From positions 2,883,605-2,947,604 of the forward strand of contig NZ_LT963430.1 in NCBI RefSeq assembly GCF_900199405.1: DNA of 64,000 nucleotides. The letters run 5' to 3'. This document shows positions 33,846 to 42,588 of this stretch, one piece after another; within the stretch, counting starts at the first letter, position 1, and every line of letters begins with the position of its first letter. This stretch comes from Beduinella massiliensis (GTDB lineage Bacteria; Bacillota; Clostridia; Christensenellales; Aristaeellaceae). The position numbers and the translations under genes are program-made. The notes under the pieces are model-generated. The model did no database searches. It was not told where the DNA came from and worked only from the letters and a program-made list of their open reading frames with translations.

Positions 33846-34130
33846 TTATCGAAACCATACGTGTATACAAAACTCGATGAACAAAAAACCTGCAAGTCCG
33901 AACGCCGCCACGACGAGCAGCCCCGCGCCCAGCGCACTGACCGCCCAGTGAAAGGTTTCGCGCGGCGTCAGGCGCGTGGGGTGCGGGTTCTTCTTTCCCT
34001 GCGCATCCCCGGTCTTCAGCTCCGGCCGGTACCAGGGCATGCCCTCGACATTCATGTCCGCAACCGTCAGTTCTTCCAGCTCATCCTTCGCGCCCTCGTC
34101 CTTGCCCCGCGGATCACGCGTCTTCGCCAT
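33846..34130 (-). CDS. Small single-pass membrane protein in the peptide-importer operon
   Basis: The 94-residue protein has an acidic, lysine-rich N-terminal region and a single hydrophobic segment (about residues 66-90, ALGAGLLVVAAFGLAGFLFI) near the C-terminus. It overlaps the oppF-like gene by 17 bases, so it is translated from the same message. No family was recognised. The position suggests an accessory or stabilising subunit of the transporter. Confidence 0.6.
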   Translation of the reverse strand: MAKTRDPRGKDEGAKDELEELTVADMNVEGMPWYRPELKTGDAQGKKNPHPTRLTPRETFHWAVSALGAGLLVVAAFGLAGFLFIEFCIHVWFR

Positions 34131-35118
34131 AGGGCTTTCCCTCGTTTGCGTACAGGTGGCAGGCCACGACGTGACCGGGCTCTATCTCGCGCACGGGCGG
34201 CGCTTCGTGCTTGCAGCACTCCATGCATTCCTTGCAGCGCGTATGGAACTTGCAGCCGGAGGGCGGGTTCGCCGGGGATGGGATGCTTCCCTCCAGGATA
34301 ATCCGCTTCATCCGCACGTTCGGATCCGGCACCGGAATCGCCGAGAACAGCGCTTTCGTATAGGGGTGAAGCGGGTTCTTGAAGATGGCCTTCTTGTCGC
34401 CGTACTCCACCATCGTGCCCAGGTACATCACGCCGACCGCGTCGGAGATATGCTCCACGACGGACAGGTCGTGCGAAATGAACAGGTACGTCAGGTTGTG
34501 CTCCTGCTGCAGGTCGCGCAGCAGGTTGATGATCTGCGCCTGGATGGAGACGTCCAGGGCGCTGACCGGCTCGTCGCAGACGACGAATTCCGGGTTGAGC
34601 GCAAGCGCGCGCGCAATGCAGATGCGCTGACGCTGACCGCCGGAAAATTCGTGTGGGTAACGGTTCTTGTGATAAGGCTGAAGGCCGCAGGACTGCATGA
34701 TGCCGTCGATGTAGTCGTTCAGCTCTTCCCTGGGCACGATGCCGTGCTCGCGCACCGCCTCGGCGATGATCTCGCCGATCGGAAGCCTGGGGGACAGGCT
34801 GGAATACGGATCCTGGAAAATGAGCTGCATCTTCGGGCGCATCGCCCGCATCTGCTGCTTGTTCAGGTCATAGATCTCCTGTCCGCTGAAGAGCACGTCT
34901 CCACTCGTCTTCTCCGTCAGGCGAAGGATCGTGCGGCCTACGGTGGTCTTGCCGCAGCCGGATTCGCCGACCAGGCCCATCGTCTTGCCGCGCTCGATCT
35001 TGAACGTCACGCCGTCCACCGCCTTGACCGCGCCCGCAACGCGCTGCATCAGGCCGTTCTTGATCGGGTAATATTTTTTGAGGTTTCTGACCTCCAAAAC
35101 CGGCTTTGTCTCAGCCAT
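34114..35118 (-). CDS. oppF: Oligopeptide ABC importer ATPase (OppF/DppF-like)
   Basis: The 334-residue ATPase has Walker [17 protein letters not shown], signature [15 protein letters not shown], Walker [17 protein letters not shown] and the family C-terminal extension with a cysteine cluster ([19 protein letters not shown]) like the Fe-S-binding motif of Opp/Dpp ATPases. It overlaps oppD by eight bases. Peptide chain-length specificity (Opp, Dpp or App) is not assigned. Confidence 0.88.
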   Translation of the reverse strand: MAETKPVLEVRNLKKYYPIKNGLMQRVAGAVKAVDGVTFKIERGKTMGLVGESGCGKTTVGRTILRLTEKTSGDVLFSGQEIYDLNKQQMRAMRPKMQLIFQDPYSSLSPRLPIGEIIAEAVREHGIVPREELNDYIDGIMQSCGLQPYHKNRYPHEFSGGQRQRICIARALALNPEFVVCDEPVSALDVSIQAQIINLLRDLQQEHNLTYLFISHDLSVVEHISDAVGVMYLGTMVEYGDKKAIFKNPLHPYTKALFSAIPVPDPNVRMKRIILEGSIPSPANPPSGCKFHTRCKECMECCKHEAPPVREIEPGHVVACHLYANEGKPYGEDA

Positions 35119-36295
35119 TGCGTTTTCCCTCCTTTGCCTCAGGATAGCAGCGGTAACAGCTCACCACATGCGTGGGCGATATAGATACCTCGTGCGGATA
35201 AGCGCCCTTGCAGCCCTCCACGCACAGCTCGCAGCGGTCGCGGAAGTAACAATAATCCGGCATGTCCACGGGGTTGGGTACCTTGCCGGGGATGGAATAG
35301 AGCCTGTCCGTCTCCCGGCCGACGACGGGCTTGCTGTTCAGCAGGCCGATCGTATAGGGGTGGCTGGGGTTTTCAAAGACCTCGTGCGCCGTGCCCTTTT
35401 CCACCACGCGGCCGGAGTACATGACGACCACGTAATCCGCCATCTCGGCGATCACGCCCAGGTCGTGCGTGATGAGCATGATGGAACAATCCGTCTTCTC
35501 CTTCATCTCGCGCAGCAGATCCAGAATCTGCGCCTGAATGGTCACGTCCAGCGCCGTCGTCGGCTCGTCCGCGATGATGAGGCGGGGGTTGCACGAGAGG
35601 GCCATGGCGATCATGACGCGCTGGCGCATGCCGCCGGACAGCTCGTGCGGGTACATCCGATAGACGCCCTCCGCGTTGGCGATGCCGACCGTCTCCAGCA
35701 TTTCGATGGAGCGATTCCTGACCTGTTCCTTGTCCATCTCCTTGTTGTGCAGGGCGATGACCTCGTCCATCTGCATACCGATGCGGAATACCGGGTTCAG
35801 GCTGGTCATCGGCTCCTGGAAGATCATGGAGATCTGGTTGCCGCGGATGCTGTGCATCGCCTCGTCCGGCGTGTTCACGATGTCGTAGACGCCGTCCTTC
35901 GCGTTAAAGCGGATCTGGCCGCCCGTCATCTGGCCCTGCGGGCGCTGCACGAGCTGCATGAGCGAAAGGCTCGTCACGCTCTTGCCGCAGCCGGACTCGC
36001 CCACGACGCCGACGGTCTTGCCGCGCGGCACGTCGAAGGAGACGCCGTCCACGGCTTTGACCACGCCGATGTCCGTGTAAAAGTAGGTGTGCAAGTCGTC
36101 GAACTCCACGATGTTGTCGGGGTTTTTCATTTGCGTCATGTATTCGCTTTTCGGCACATTCTTCCGTTTGCGCTTTTTTTCAAAGGCGTCCGTTATGCGC
36201 CGGTTTTCCTTCGCGATGGCGCGCGCCTCGGCGGCGGAGATGTAGTCCGCGCTCTTGGCTTCCTTCGCGGAGAGATGCTTTTTCTCTTTAGCCAT
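35111..36295 (-). CDS. oppD: Oligopeptide ABC importer ATPase (OppD/DppD-like)
   Basis: The 394-residue ATPase shows Walker [16 protein letters not shown], signature [15 protein letters not shown], Walker [17 protein letters not shown] and a [19 protein letters not shown] cysteine cluster near its end. An N-terminal extension of about 75 residues rich in Lys/Glu precedes the usual start of the ABC core; it is unusual in length. It lies between the permease oppC and oppF in a five-gene operon. Confidence 0.88.
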   Translation of the reverse strand: MAKEKKHLSAKEAKSADYISAAEARAIAKENRRITDAFEKKRKRKNVPKSEYMTQMKNPDNIVEFDDLHTYFYTDIGVVKAVDGVSFDVPRGKTVGVVGESGCGKSVTSLSLMQLVQRPQGQMTGGQIRFNAKDGVYDIVNTPDEAMHSIRGNQISMIFQEPMTSLNPVFRIGMQMDEVIALHNKEMDKEQVRNRSIEMLETVGIANAEGVYRMYPHELSGGMRQRVMIAMALSCNPRLIIADEPTTALDVTIQAQILDLLREMKEKTDCSIMLITHDLGVIAEMADYVVVMYSGRVVEKGTAHEVFENPSHPYTIGLLNSKPVVGRETDRLYSIPGKVPNPVDMPDYCYFRDRCELCVEGCKGAYPHEVSISPTHVVSCYRCYPEAKEGKRNG

Positions 36296-36308
36296 GCTCT
36301 CGCCCTCC

Positions 36309-38042
36309 TTATCGCTTCATCTTCGGGTCGAACGCATCGCGCAGTCCGTCGCCGATAAAGTTAAATCCGAGCACCGTCAGCAGGATCAGCATGCCCGCCG
36401 GGATCCAGACGAACCAGTAGTTCGTCATGACGTACACGTTGGAGACGGCGTTAATGATGTTGCCCCAGGACGCAAACGGGAACTTGACGCCCAAGCCCAG
36501 GAACGACAGCGTCGCTTCCAGCAGGATGACGCTGCCCAGCGACATCGTGCACATGACGATCAGCTGCGGCACGACGTTGGGCACCAGGTGCTTGAAGATG
36601 CGTCGCGAGGTCGAAAGACCCGTCGCCTCGGTAGCCACCATGAACTCCTGCTCGCGCAGCGAGAGGATCTGGCCGCGCACGAGGCGCGCGATGGAGGGCC
36701 AGCTAAGCAACCCGATGACCAGCATCAGCGCGATCATACGAACGGTCGGGTCTACCTTATAGACGTCCATCAGGGAACCCAGGATGATATAAATCGGGTA
36801 ACCCGGAATGCAGTTCATAATATCGACCACGCGCATGAGCAGATTGTCGATCCAGCCGCCGAAATAGCCGGCAACGCCGCCCAGCACCACGCCGAGCACC
36901 AGCTCGATGACGACGACGATGAAGCCGATCATCAGCGAGATGCGTCCGCCGTACATCAAGCGGGTCAGCATGTCCATACCGTTGCCGTCCGTGCCCAGCC
37001 AGTGCTCGCGGCTCGGCCCCTCATAGGTGCGAAGAAGATAGGTCTTCGTATCGCGCCGGACGATGTACTGCCCGTTTCTGTGCTCAATCGCGTATTCGAC
37101 CTGTTCGCCGTCCTCGCCGGGCATCTCAAAGGTGCTCTCCTTCGCCGCGATGGCCGTAAGCGCCGTCTGCGCGAAGCCTTCCGGGAAGACCGTCCCGACC
37201 TCGACCGCCTTGATGACGTAATCGGAGACCTCGCAAACGGGCGCCCCATCCGCGCCGACGATCTGCACGCTCTGCTCGCCGCGGATGAGCTGGTAGGTTT
37301 CCCCCTCAAAGACGAACGAGGCGGACGTGCCGTCCGCGATCGCACGCTCAGAAGCGAGGCGGAAATCGAAATTGCTCTCCAGTCCGTTCGCCTCCGTGAA
37401 AATGCGGTGCGAGGCGAGCGCCAGGTTTTGCGTGCCGTAGATCGTGTACTGCTTCTTCAGCATCGTATAGCTGAACATGGAGCCGTCCGCGGTGGCGAAC
37501 GTCTTGTCGCCCGCGGCCACGGCGGCTGCGAACGCTTCGGTCAGATCCTCCGGGAGCGCCGCATCCTCCTTGGGCGTCACGTTGAAAAGCCCCTTCATCC
37601 CGATCGCTGTGGCGACGGGCACCTGCTCGGTGACGCGGTAGAGGTTTTCGCCCTCCTGAATGAGGCCGTAATTCTGACCGTTATACTCGAAGATCTCTTC
37701 CCCGCGCGTGAGCGCCAAGATCATCTTGGACTTGGCGCCGCTGGGGAACGCCTTCCCCTCCGCCTCCACGTAGCGGTATTCGTTGTTCTCCGTGATGGCG
37801 GCGTAGTCCTTCACCATCATCTCGTAGCCGCGGAAGCGCTCGCTCTCGCCGTAAGGCGTGATGATACCGCCGATAAAGGAGAAGATGAACATCGCAACGA
37901 TGATGACGGTGCCCACGATCGCCAGCCGGTTGCGGACAAAGCGCCTGAACACCAGCATGGAAGGAGAAAGGACCTTGACGCGCTGCTCGTCGTCCAGCGC
38001 CAGATGCCGGTCGTCGACGTTCTGTTTCTGATTTTCCTGCAT
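36309..38042 (-). CDS. oppC: Oligopeptide ABC importer permease OppC-like, with large insert
   Basis: The 577-residue protein is about twice the usual length for OppC. TM1 lies at about 40-62 (AIVGTVIIVAMFIFSFIGG). Then come about 280 residues with no membrane segment, containing two repeated units of 'Y/V..E..Q.Y.LI..G...Y' type, before the normal permease core (GTDGNGMDMLTRLMYGGR onwards, five helices). The coupling motif EATGLSTSRRIFKHLVPN is normal. The insert is predicted to be outside the membrane and may help receive substrate from the binding protein. Confidence 0.82.
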   Translation of the reverse strand: MQENQKQNVDDRHLALDDEQRVKVLSPSMLVFRRFVRNRLAIVGTVIIVAMFIFSFIGGIITPYGESERFRGYEMMVKDYAAITENNEYRYVEAEGKAFPSGAKSKMILALTRGEEIFEYNGQNYGLIQEGENLYRVTEQVPVATAIGMKGLFNVTPKEDAALPEDLTEAFAAAVAAGDKTFATADGSMFSYTMLKKQYTIYGTQNLALASHRIFTEANGLESNFDFRLASERAIADGTSASFVFEGETYQLIRGEQSVQIVGADGAPVCEVSDYVIKAVEVGTVFPEGFAQTALTAIAAKESTFEMPGEDGEQVEYAIEHRNGQYIVRRDTKTYLLRTYEGPSREHWLGTDGNGMDMLTRLMYGGRISLMIGFIVVVIELVLGVVLGGVAGYFGGWIDNLLMRVVDIMNCIPGYPIYIILGSLMDVYKVDPTVRMIALMLVIGLLSWPSIARLVRGQILSLREQEFMVATEATGLSTSRRIFKHLVPNVVPQLIVMCTMSLGSVILLEATLSFLGLGVKFPFASWGNIINAVSNVYVMTNYWFVWIPAGMLILLTVLGFNFIGDGLRDAFDPKMKR

Positions 38043-38056
38043 AAGGCTTCCTCCTT

Positions 38057-39043
38057 TCAGCTCACGCGCACGCGCGGATCGACCACTGCGTACAGGATGT
38101 CAGCGATCAGCGTGCCCAACAGCACCAGCATCGCCGAGAAGACGGAATAGAACATCGTAAAGGGAATGTCGCCGCTGATCATCGCCTGATACGACGTATA
38201 GCCGATGCCCGGGATCTGGAACAGCGTCTCCGTGATCAGCGCGCCGCCGAACAGGCTGGGCAGCGTGCCGCCGATGATGGTGACGATCGGGATCAGCGTG
38301 TTGCGGAAAGCGTGCTTGTTGATGACCGTACGCTCCGGCAGGCCCTTGGCGCGGGCGGTGCGGATGAAGTCGGAGTTGAGCACCTCCAGCATGTTCGTGC
38401 GCGTGTAGCGCATCAGGTCGCCGACGCTGACCACGGTGAGCGTCACGATCGGCATGATGTAGTGCTTCGCCACGTCCAGGAACTGCCCCATGGGCGAAAG
38501 CTGATCGTACATGCGACCCACCTTGCCATACAGGTCCAGCCAGCCCAGGTTGATGGAGAACACCCACTTGAGCAGCGTTGCAAAGAAGAAGGTCGGCAGC
38601 GATATGCCGATGAGGGCGAAGATCGTGACCGCATAGTCCACCCTCGAATACTGGTGCGTCGCGGAGACGATGCCCAGCGGGATGGCGATGACCACGCGCA
38701 GCACGAGGGAAACCATCGCAAGCACGAACGAATCCCAGATGACCTGGCTGAACTTGACCGTCACCGGCACGTTGAAGTACCAGCTCTCGCCGAAATCGCC
38801 GCGAATCGCGGTCTTGAGCCAGGTGAAGAAACCGCCGATGATGCCCTTGTCAAAGCCGTAGACGGCGTTGAGCTGTTGCATCCATTCTTCGTAGCTGCGG
38901 CCGCCCGGCAGGGACGACTTCTCGCGTGCGAGACGCTCGACGTATGACGTGGGCAGGCAGCGCATGAGTGCATAGATGAGCAGTGCGACAAAGAAGAGGA
39001 TCACGATGCTGAGCGCGATGCGCTTAGCGACGTATTTGCGCAC
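38057..39043 (-). CDS. oppB: Oligopeptide ABC importer permease OppB-like
   Basis: The 328-residue permease has a first helix (KRIALSIVILFFVALLIYAL), a long extracytoplasmic loop, then five helices. Its coupling region reads NSDFIRTARAKGLPERTVINKHAFRNTLIP, the Opp/Dpp B-type signature. I chose the GTG at 39043, which sits 10 bases after GGAGGTG; the TTG-initiated longer frame is less likely. It is separated from the binding-protein gene by 316 bases of structured spacer. Confidence 0.88.
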   Translation of the reverse strand: MRKYVAKRIALSIVILFFVALLIYALMRCLPTSYVERLAREKSSLPGGRSYEEWMQQLNAVYGFDKGIIGGFFTWLKTAIRGDFGESWYFNVPVTVKFSQVIWDSFVLAMVSLVLRVVIAIPLGIVSATHQYSRVDYAVTIFALIGISLPTFFFATLLKWVFSINLGWLDLYGKVGRMYDQLSPMGQFLDVAKHYIMPIVTLTVVSVGDLMRYTRTNMLEVLNSDFIRTARAKGLPERTVINKHAFRNTLIPIVTIIGGTLPSLFGGALITETLFQIPGIGYTSYQAMISGDIPFTMFYSVFSAMLVLLGTLIADILYAVVDPRVRVS

Positions 39044-39300
39044 GATCAAACACCTCCGTAAATCTCGGCGCACGAGCGCCGGAATCAAATTTTAGCGGTC
39101 GGGGCCGCCGGGCCCTGCCGCGAACGCGCAATCCCGTGCTTGCGCTTGCCTGCCTCCCGCTTCAGGCTGCAGGCGGATAACCCGCATGCGCGGGGAATAT
39201 TCCGAATTTAATGGAAGCAGCCGGCAAATCCGCGCGTCTCCGTCGGCGCATCGGACGCTGCAAACGGATGATAGATCGCTGGATCGAAACATAAAGGTAA

Positions 39301-39330
39301 CCGGGCCCCGGCTCACCTGCCGGGGCCCGG
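39301..39330 (-). other. Strong hairpin after the oppA stop; 39044-39359 spacer
   Basis: CCGGGCCCCGG / CCGGGGCCCGG is an 11-bp perfect stem just past the oppA stop, without a clear U-tract. It is the same design as the structures after livJ and the BMP gene and should favour high binding-protein mRNA levels. I see no gene and only a weak promoter-like TTGCCG in the rest of the 316-base spacer. Confidence 0.65.
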
Positions 39331-39359
39331 CCATGCCGCTTACAAACGGTGTGGGGGGA

Positions 39360-41651
39360 TTACTTCACCATTTCCATGTGATAGGCGCCCTGCGTCCAAT
39401 CCCAGAAGGTGGTGATGTCCGGGGTCACGGTGTCCATGTTGATGCGCTCCGGGCTGAAGATGATGCAGTTCTGGCGCTGATAGACCGGAATTTCGACCGC
39501 GGCATCGACGATGCGATCCAGGCAGGCCTTATAGGTCGCCTTGCGGTACGCCTGATCGGCGCTGGAGCGCGCGTCCATGATCAGCTTATCCAGTTCCGGA
39601 TCCGCCAGGTGATAGTGGTTGGACTCGGTGCTGCCCGGCAGACCCACGATATTGCTGGAGTGATAGGTCTGATACAGGTCCGGGTCGACCGTGGCCTGCC
39701 AGGCCGCGGCCCACAGCTCCTGCGTGCCGGCGTCCAGGCGATCCCAGAGAATGGTGGAATCGGCTGGGTCGTTGATGGTCAGCGTGATGCCGATCTTCTC
39801 CAGCGCATTGCGCGTGTCGGTCACGACGCCGAACGACGGGTGATCGCCCGCGCCGTCGGCCGGGATGATGATCTCGTACTCGAGCTTCGCGCCTTCGGGC
39901 GCGGCGGTGAACTTGCCGGCGGCTTCGTCGTAGGTATAGCCGGCCGCCTTCAGGTATTCGACAGCCGCCGCGAGGGCCGCGTCGTACTTCTGCTCCGCGG
40001 TCATGTCCGCGGTGTACAGGTCAGCGCCATCCACGCCGACGGAGAACGCGACCTTGTAGTCCTCGTCCGTCTTCTGCGGGGCCGCCCAGGAGGTGTTGGA
40101 GATCGGGTAGTTAATGATGCTCGCGCGATCGCCGTAGTAGGAGTCGATCGACACGTCGCGATACACGGCCAGCACGGTCGCCAGCGCCTTGCGCAGGTTC
40201 TTGGAGGCCTCGCTCAGCGGTTCGCCGCCCACGTTCACGGTGTCGGCGTTGATGCCGAGGTAGCCGTAGCCGAGGTTGTCGACGGTGTTCACGACGATCT
40301 TGTCGCCGTCGAGCTCGCCGTTGGAGTTGTAACCCATAATTTCCTTCACGGCGGTGTCGCTGAAGGTCGGGTCGGTCAGGTCTACGGTGCCGGTGCCGAC
40401 AGCGGAAACCTTATCGGGCTCGAGCGTTTCCCTGTACTGAACGTACTTGGTCTTCGGCTCGCCGCGCCAGTAGTTCTCGTTCGCTTCGAGATAGACGATC
40501 TTGTTCTCGTACTTGACGAACTTGTAGGGGCCGGCGCCCATCGGAGCGCTGGTCTTCGCCTTCACGGCGGACAGGTCGCCGCGGGTGAAGCCGAACTGAT
40601 CGTTCTCGTAGTCGTACAGGCTCACGTCGCCGTAGTAGTGCATCGGAGCGATCGCGATGCCGCAGATATTGTAGATCGCCGGGGCCTGGAAGCCCTTGGT
40701 GGTCACGGTGACGGTGTTCTGGTCGACCTTCTTGATGCCCTCGATGCGCGAAACCTCTTCGCCGCCGGCAGTCGCAAGGGTCTCCTCGAGCACCATGGTC
40801 TCCACCTGCGCGTCGAACATCGCGTCGTCGCCATAGGCGCTGGCCGCGGCCGCATAGTCGCTGCCGTACTGAGCGATGATGTCTGCGAGCACCTGCGCCT
40901 CGTCCTCCACCTTGGTGGAGTCGTACGCCTCATCCTTGCTGTACAGGAAGGCGAACAGATCCTTGGCCACCGGGTACGCGTCCGTGTAGGACTTGTAATC
41001 GGCGTTGCCGTAGATGCTCTTCGCCCACTCCATCTCAGAGGTCAGCAGCGGAGCGACCAGCTCGGCCGCGATGCGCGCCTTGACCGCGTCGGACAGGTTG
41101 GCGGTGTCCACCTCGACCGACTCCGCCATGGAGTTGTTCTGGCGGTAATTCTCCATGCCGATGATGCCGTAGGAATACAGCGACGCGCTTCCGTCATAAG
41201 ACGGGTCGGCGTACACGTAATAGGAGAAGATCAGGTCGTCGGCGTCCATGACTTCGCCGTCGGCGAACTTGACGCCGTCCTTGATCTTGATGGTATAGGT
41301 CGTCGTATCGGAGGCCTCGTCGTAGACCTCGGATACGTCGGTGATGCCCGTATAGGTGTAATCCGTTCCGTTGTACGGAATGGTCTCACCCTCGATCGCG
41401 TTCTTCACCGGCGCGCCCTGACGATCCGACGTCATGGCCAGCTCCTGCGTCAGCGTCTCGCCGATCCAACGGTCGTAGACGGTGTCGCAGAAGAAGGGGC
41501 TGAACTTGCCGCTGAAGTTGCTCGTGGCGATGACCAGGGGCTTTTCGGTCTCGGTCGCCGCCGCCGTGTCGTCCGCCATCGCGGGAACGAACAGGGTGAG
41601 GCACATTGCGCCTGCGAGCAGCACGGACAGGAACTTCTTGATGCTGTTCAT
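39360..41651 (-). CDS. oppA: Oligopeptide-binding protein (family 5 SBP), extra-long
   Basis: The 763-residue binding protein has a signal peptide ending VPAMADD and the SBP_bac_5 fold: KPLVIATSNFSGKFSPFF, ADGEVMDADDLIFSYYVYADP, MGAGPYKFVKYE and the late TWDWTQGAYH. It is about 200 residues longer than usual, with extra sequence around residues 190-310. No lipobox is present: the near-match LAGAMC has Met before Cys. It is first in the operon, after a leader with a terminator-like hairpin. The extra length may pair with the insert in the permease. Confidence 0.85.
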   Translation of the reverse strand: MNSIKKFLSVLLAGAMCLTLFVPAMADDTAAATETEKPLVIATSNFSGKFSPFFCDTVYDRWIGETLTQELAMTSDRQGAPVKNAIEGETIPYNGTDYTYTGITDVSEVYDEASDTTTYTIKIKDGVKFADGEVMDADDLIFSYYVYADPSYDGSASLYSYGIIGMENYRQNNSMAESVEVDTANLSDAVKARIAAELVAPLLTSEMEWAKSIYGNADYKSYTDAYPVAKDLFAFLYSKDEAYDSTKVEDEAQVLADIIAQYGSDYAAAASAYGDDAMFDAQVETMVLEETLATAGGEEVSRIEGIKKVDQNTVTVTTKGFQAPAIYNICGIAIAPMHYYGDVSLYDYENDQFGFTRGDLSAVKAKTSAPMGAGPYKFVKYENKIVYLEANENYWRGEPKTKYVQYRETLEPDKVSAVGTGTVDLTDPTFSDTAVKEIMGYNSNGELDGDKIVVNTVDNLGYGYLGINADTVNVGGEPLSEASKNLRKALATVLAVYRDVSIDSYYGDRASIINYPISNTSWAAPQKTDEDYKVAFSVGVDGADLYTADMTAEQKYDAALAAAVEYLKAAGYTYDEAAGKFTAAPEGAKLEYEIIIPADGAGDHPSFGVVTDTRNALEKIGITLTINDPADSTILWDRLDAGTQELWAAAWQATVDPDLYQTYHSSNIVGLPGSTESNHYHLADPELDKLIMDARSSADQAYRKATYKACLDRIVDAAVEIPVYQRQNCIIFSPERINMDTVTPDITTFWDWTQGAYHMEMVK

Positions 41652-41726
41652 CTGTTTTTTCCTCCTTGTCGTTTGCTGGGGAATGACCCAAAAGGTAAGC
41701 GTTATGATACATCTCCTGCCAGGAAA

Positions 41727-41766
41727 CAAAAAAGGGAGAAAAAACGCACAAAGGCGTGTTTTCTCC
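41727..41766 (-). terminator. Leader terminator upstream of oppA
   Basis: Minus strand GGGAGAAAACACGC CTTTGT GCGTTTTTTCTCCC followed by TTTTTTG. It lies between the promoter at 41826-41854 and the oppA start, and can be read as a regulated attenuator or as a terminator of the upstream membrane-protein gene. Confidence 0.7.
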
Positions 41767-41825
41767 CCCGCAGGGCTTTGTCACAGAACGTTTACCTATC
41801 GAGGCATAAAACCCCAGATAGATTT

Positions 41826-41854
41826 ATTATAACATTGCGATTCCTTTCCCGCAA
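41826..41854 (-). promoter_or_regulatory. oppA promoter
   Basis: Minus strand TTGCGG, 17 bp, TATAAT. It gives a leader of roughly 170 bases containing a small hairpin (CTATC..GATAG) and the terminator-like structure. Confidence 0.65.
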
Positions 41855-41910
41855 GAGAAAGTCCGCATGTTACCGAGAGTAATATTTATGCAATTATCTG
41901 GAGAAATCCT

Positions 41911-42456
41911 TCATAATCCCTTGTCCACCATCCGTGCATTCACGTCTTTCATGAAAAACAGCGAAAGGATCCCTGCACAGAGCATCAGCGCAAAGCCGGC
42001 GAGCGCCGTCCCCTCCACAGCGCTTCCCCTCCCGGTGAGAATCACAAAAAGGTCGCCCAGCAGTGCGACGCCCGAAAGAATCGTCTGCGTAAAGGAAGCG
42101 GTCCGCGCCGTCTGCAGCGCTTGATCCTTTGCCTTTCTGGTGAAGCGCTCGCCGAGCCGCCATATCCGCAGGGCACAAACCCCCAGGAACGCGGTGGACA
42201 GCATCGTGAACATGTGCGGCATGGAGATGAGCAGGTTATGGGCCGCCGTGCTGTTGACGAAGCCCGCCAGAAGGAAACCGGCAAGCCCCAGCGCGAAACA
42301 TCCCGCGAGCGACAGACTGCACAGGCGCTTTCGGCGCTCGTCCACGTTCAAGCTGAAATACTCGCCCGTATACACCGCCCGTTTCTCTTCCTTCCCCGTA
42401 CCGGGATCGATGTGCTTTACGATTTTATAATCGCCTCTGTACTTCTTGTCGCCCAT
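41911..42456 (-). CDS. Uncharacterised four-helix membrane protein
   Basis: The 181-residue protein has a charged cytosolic start (KYRGDYKIVKHIDPGTGKEE) and about four hydrophobic segments (around 48-68, 75-95, 123-141 and 147-167). GGAGGCCGCA precedes the ATG. It lies between the phosphoglucomutase gene and the peptide importer, on the same strand. No family was recognised. The dense charged N-terminus could bind a partner. Confidence 0.6.
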   Translation of the reverse strand: MGDKKYRGDYKIVKHIDPGTGKEEKRAVYTGEYFSLNVDERRKRLCSLSLAGCFALGLAGFLLAGFVNSTAAHNLLISMPHMFTMLSTAFLGVCALRIWRLGERFTRKAKDQALQTARTASFTQTILSGVALLGDLFVILTGRGSAVEGTALAGFALMLCAGILSLFFMKDVNARMVDKGL

Positions 42457-42540
42457 TGCGGCCTCCTTCTACACTAAAAAAGAGTCTGTTCTTTCCCAAA
42501 AGGATGCTTCCTTATTCTACCGGCTGCCTGTTTGATATAA

Positions 42541-42580
42541 AAAATAAAAGATTAGCTGCCGCGCCGGATGCGCGGCAGCT
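42541..42580 (-). terminator. Terminator of the phosphoglucomutase gene
   Basis: Minus strand AGCTGCCGCGC ATCCG GCGCGGCAGCT followed by AATCTTTTATTTTTT. Confidence 0.85.
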
Positions 42581-42588
42581 ATGCGGTT

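Noticed and set aside
41740-41830. c-di-GMP (GEMM) riboswitch in the oppA leader
   Set aside because: Isolated words such as GGTAAAC and ACAAAGCC occur, but the second helix and tetraloop-receptor parts of the GEMM fold are not present.
39186-41882. A very long open frame on the plus strand opposite oppA
   Set aside because: It mirrors the codon pattern of oppA, has no ribosome binding site and encodes a low-complexity His/Arg/Val-rich product, typical of antisense frames in GC-rich genes.
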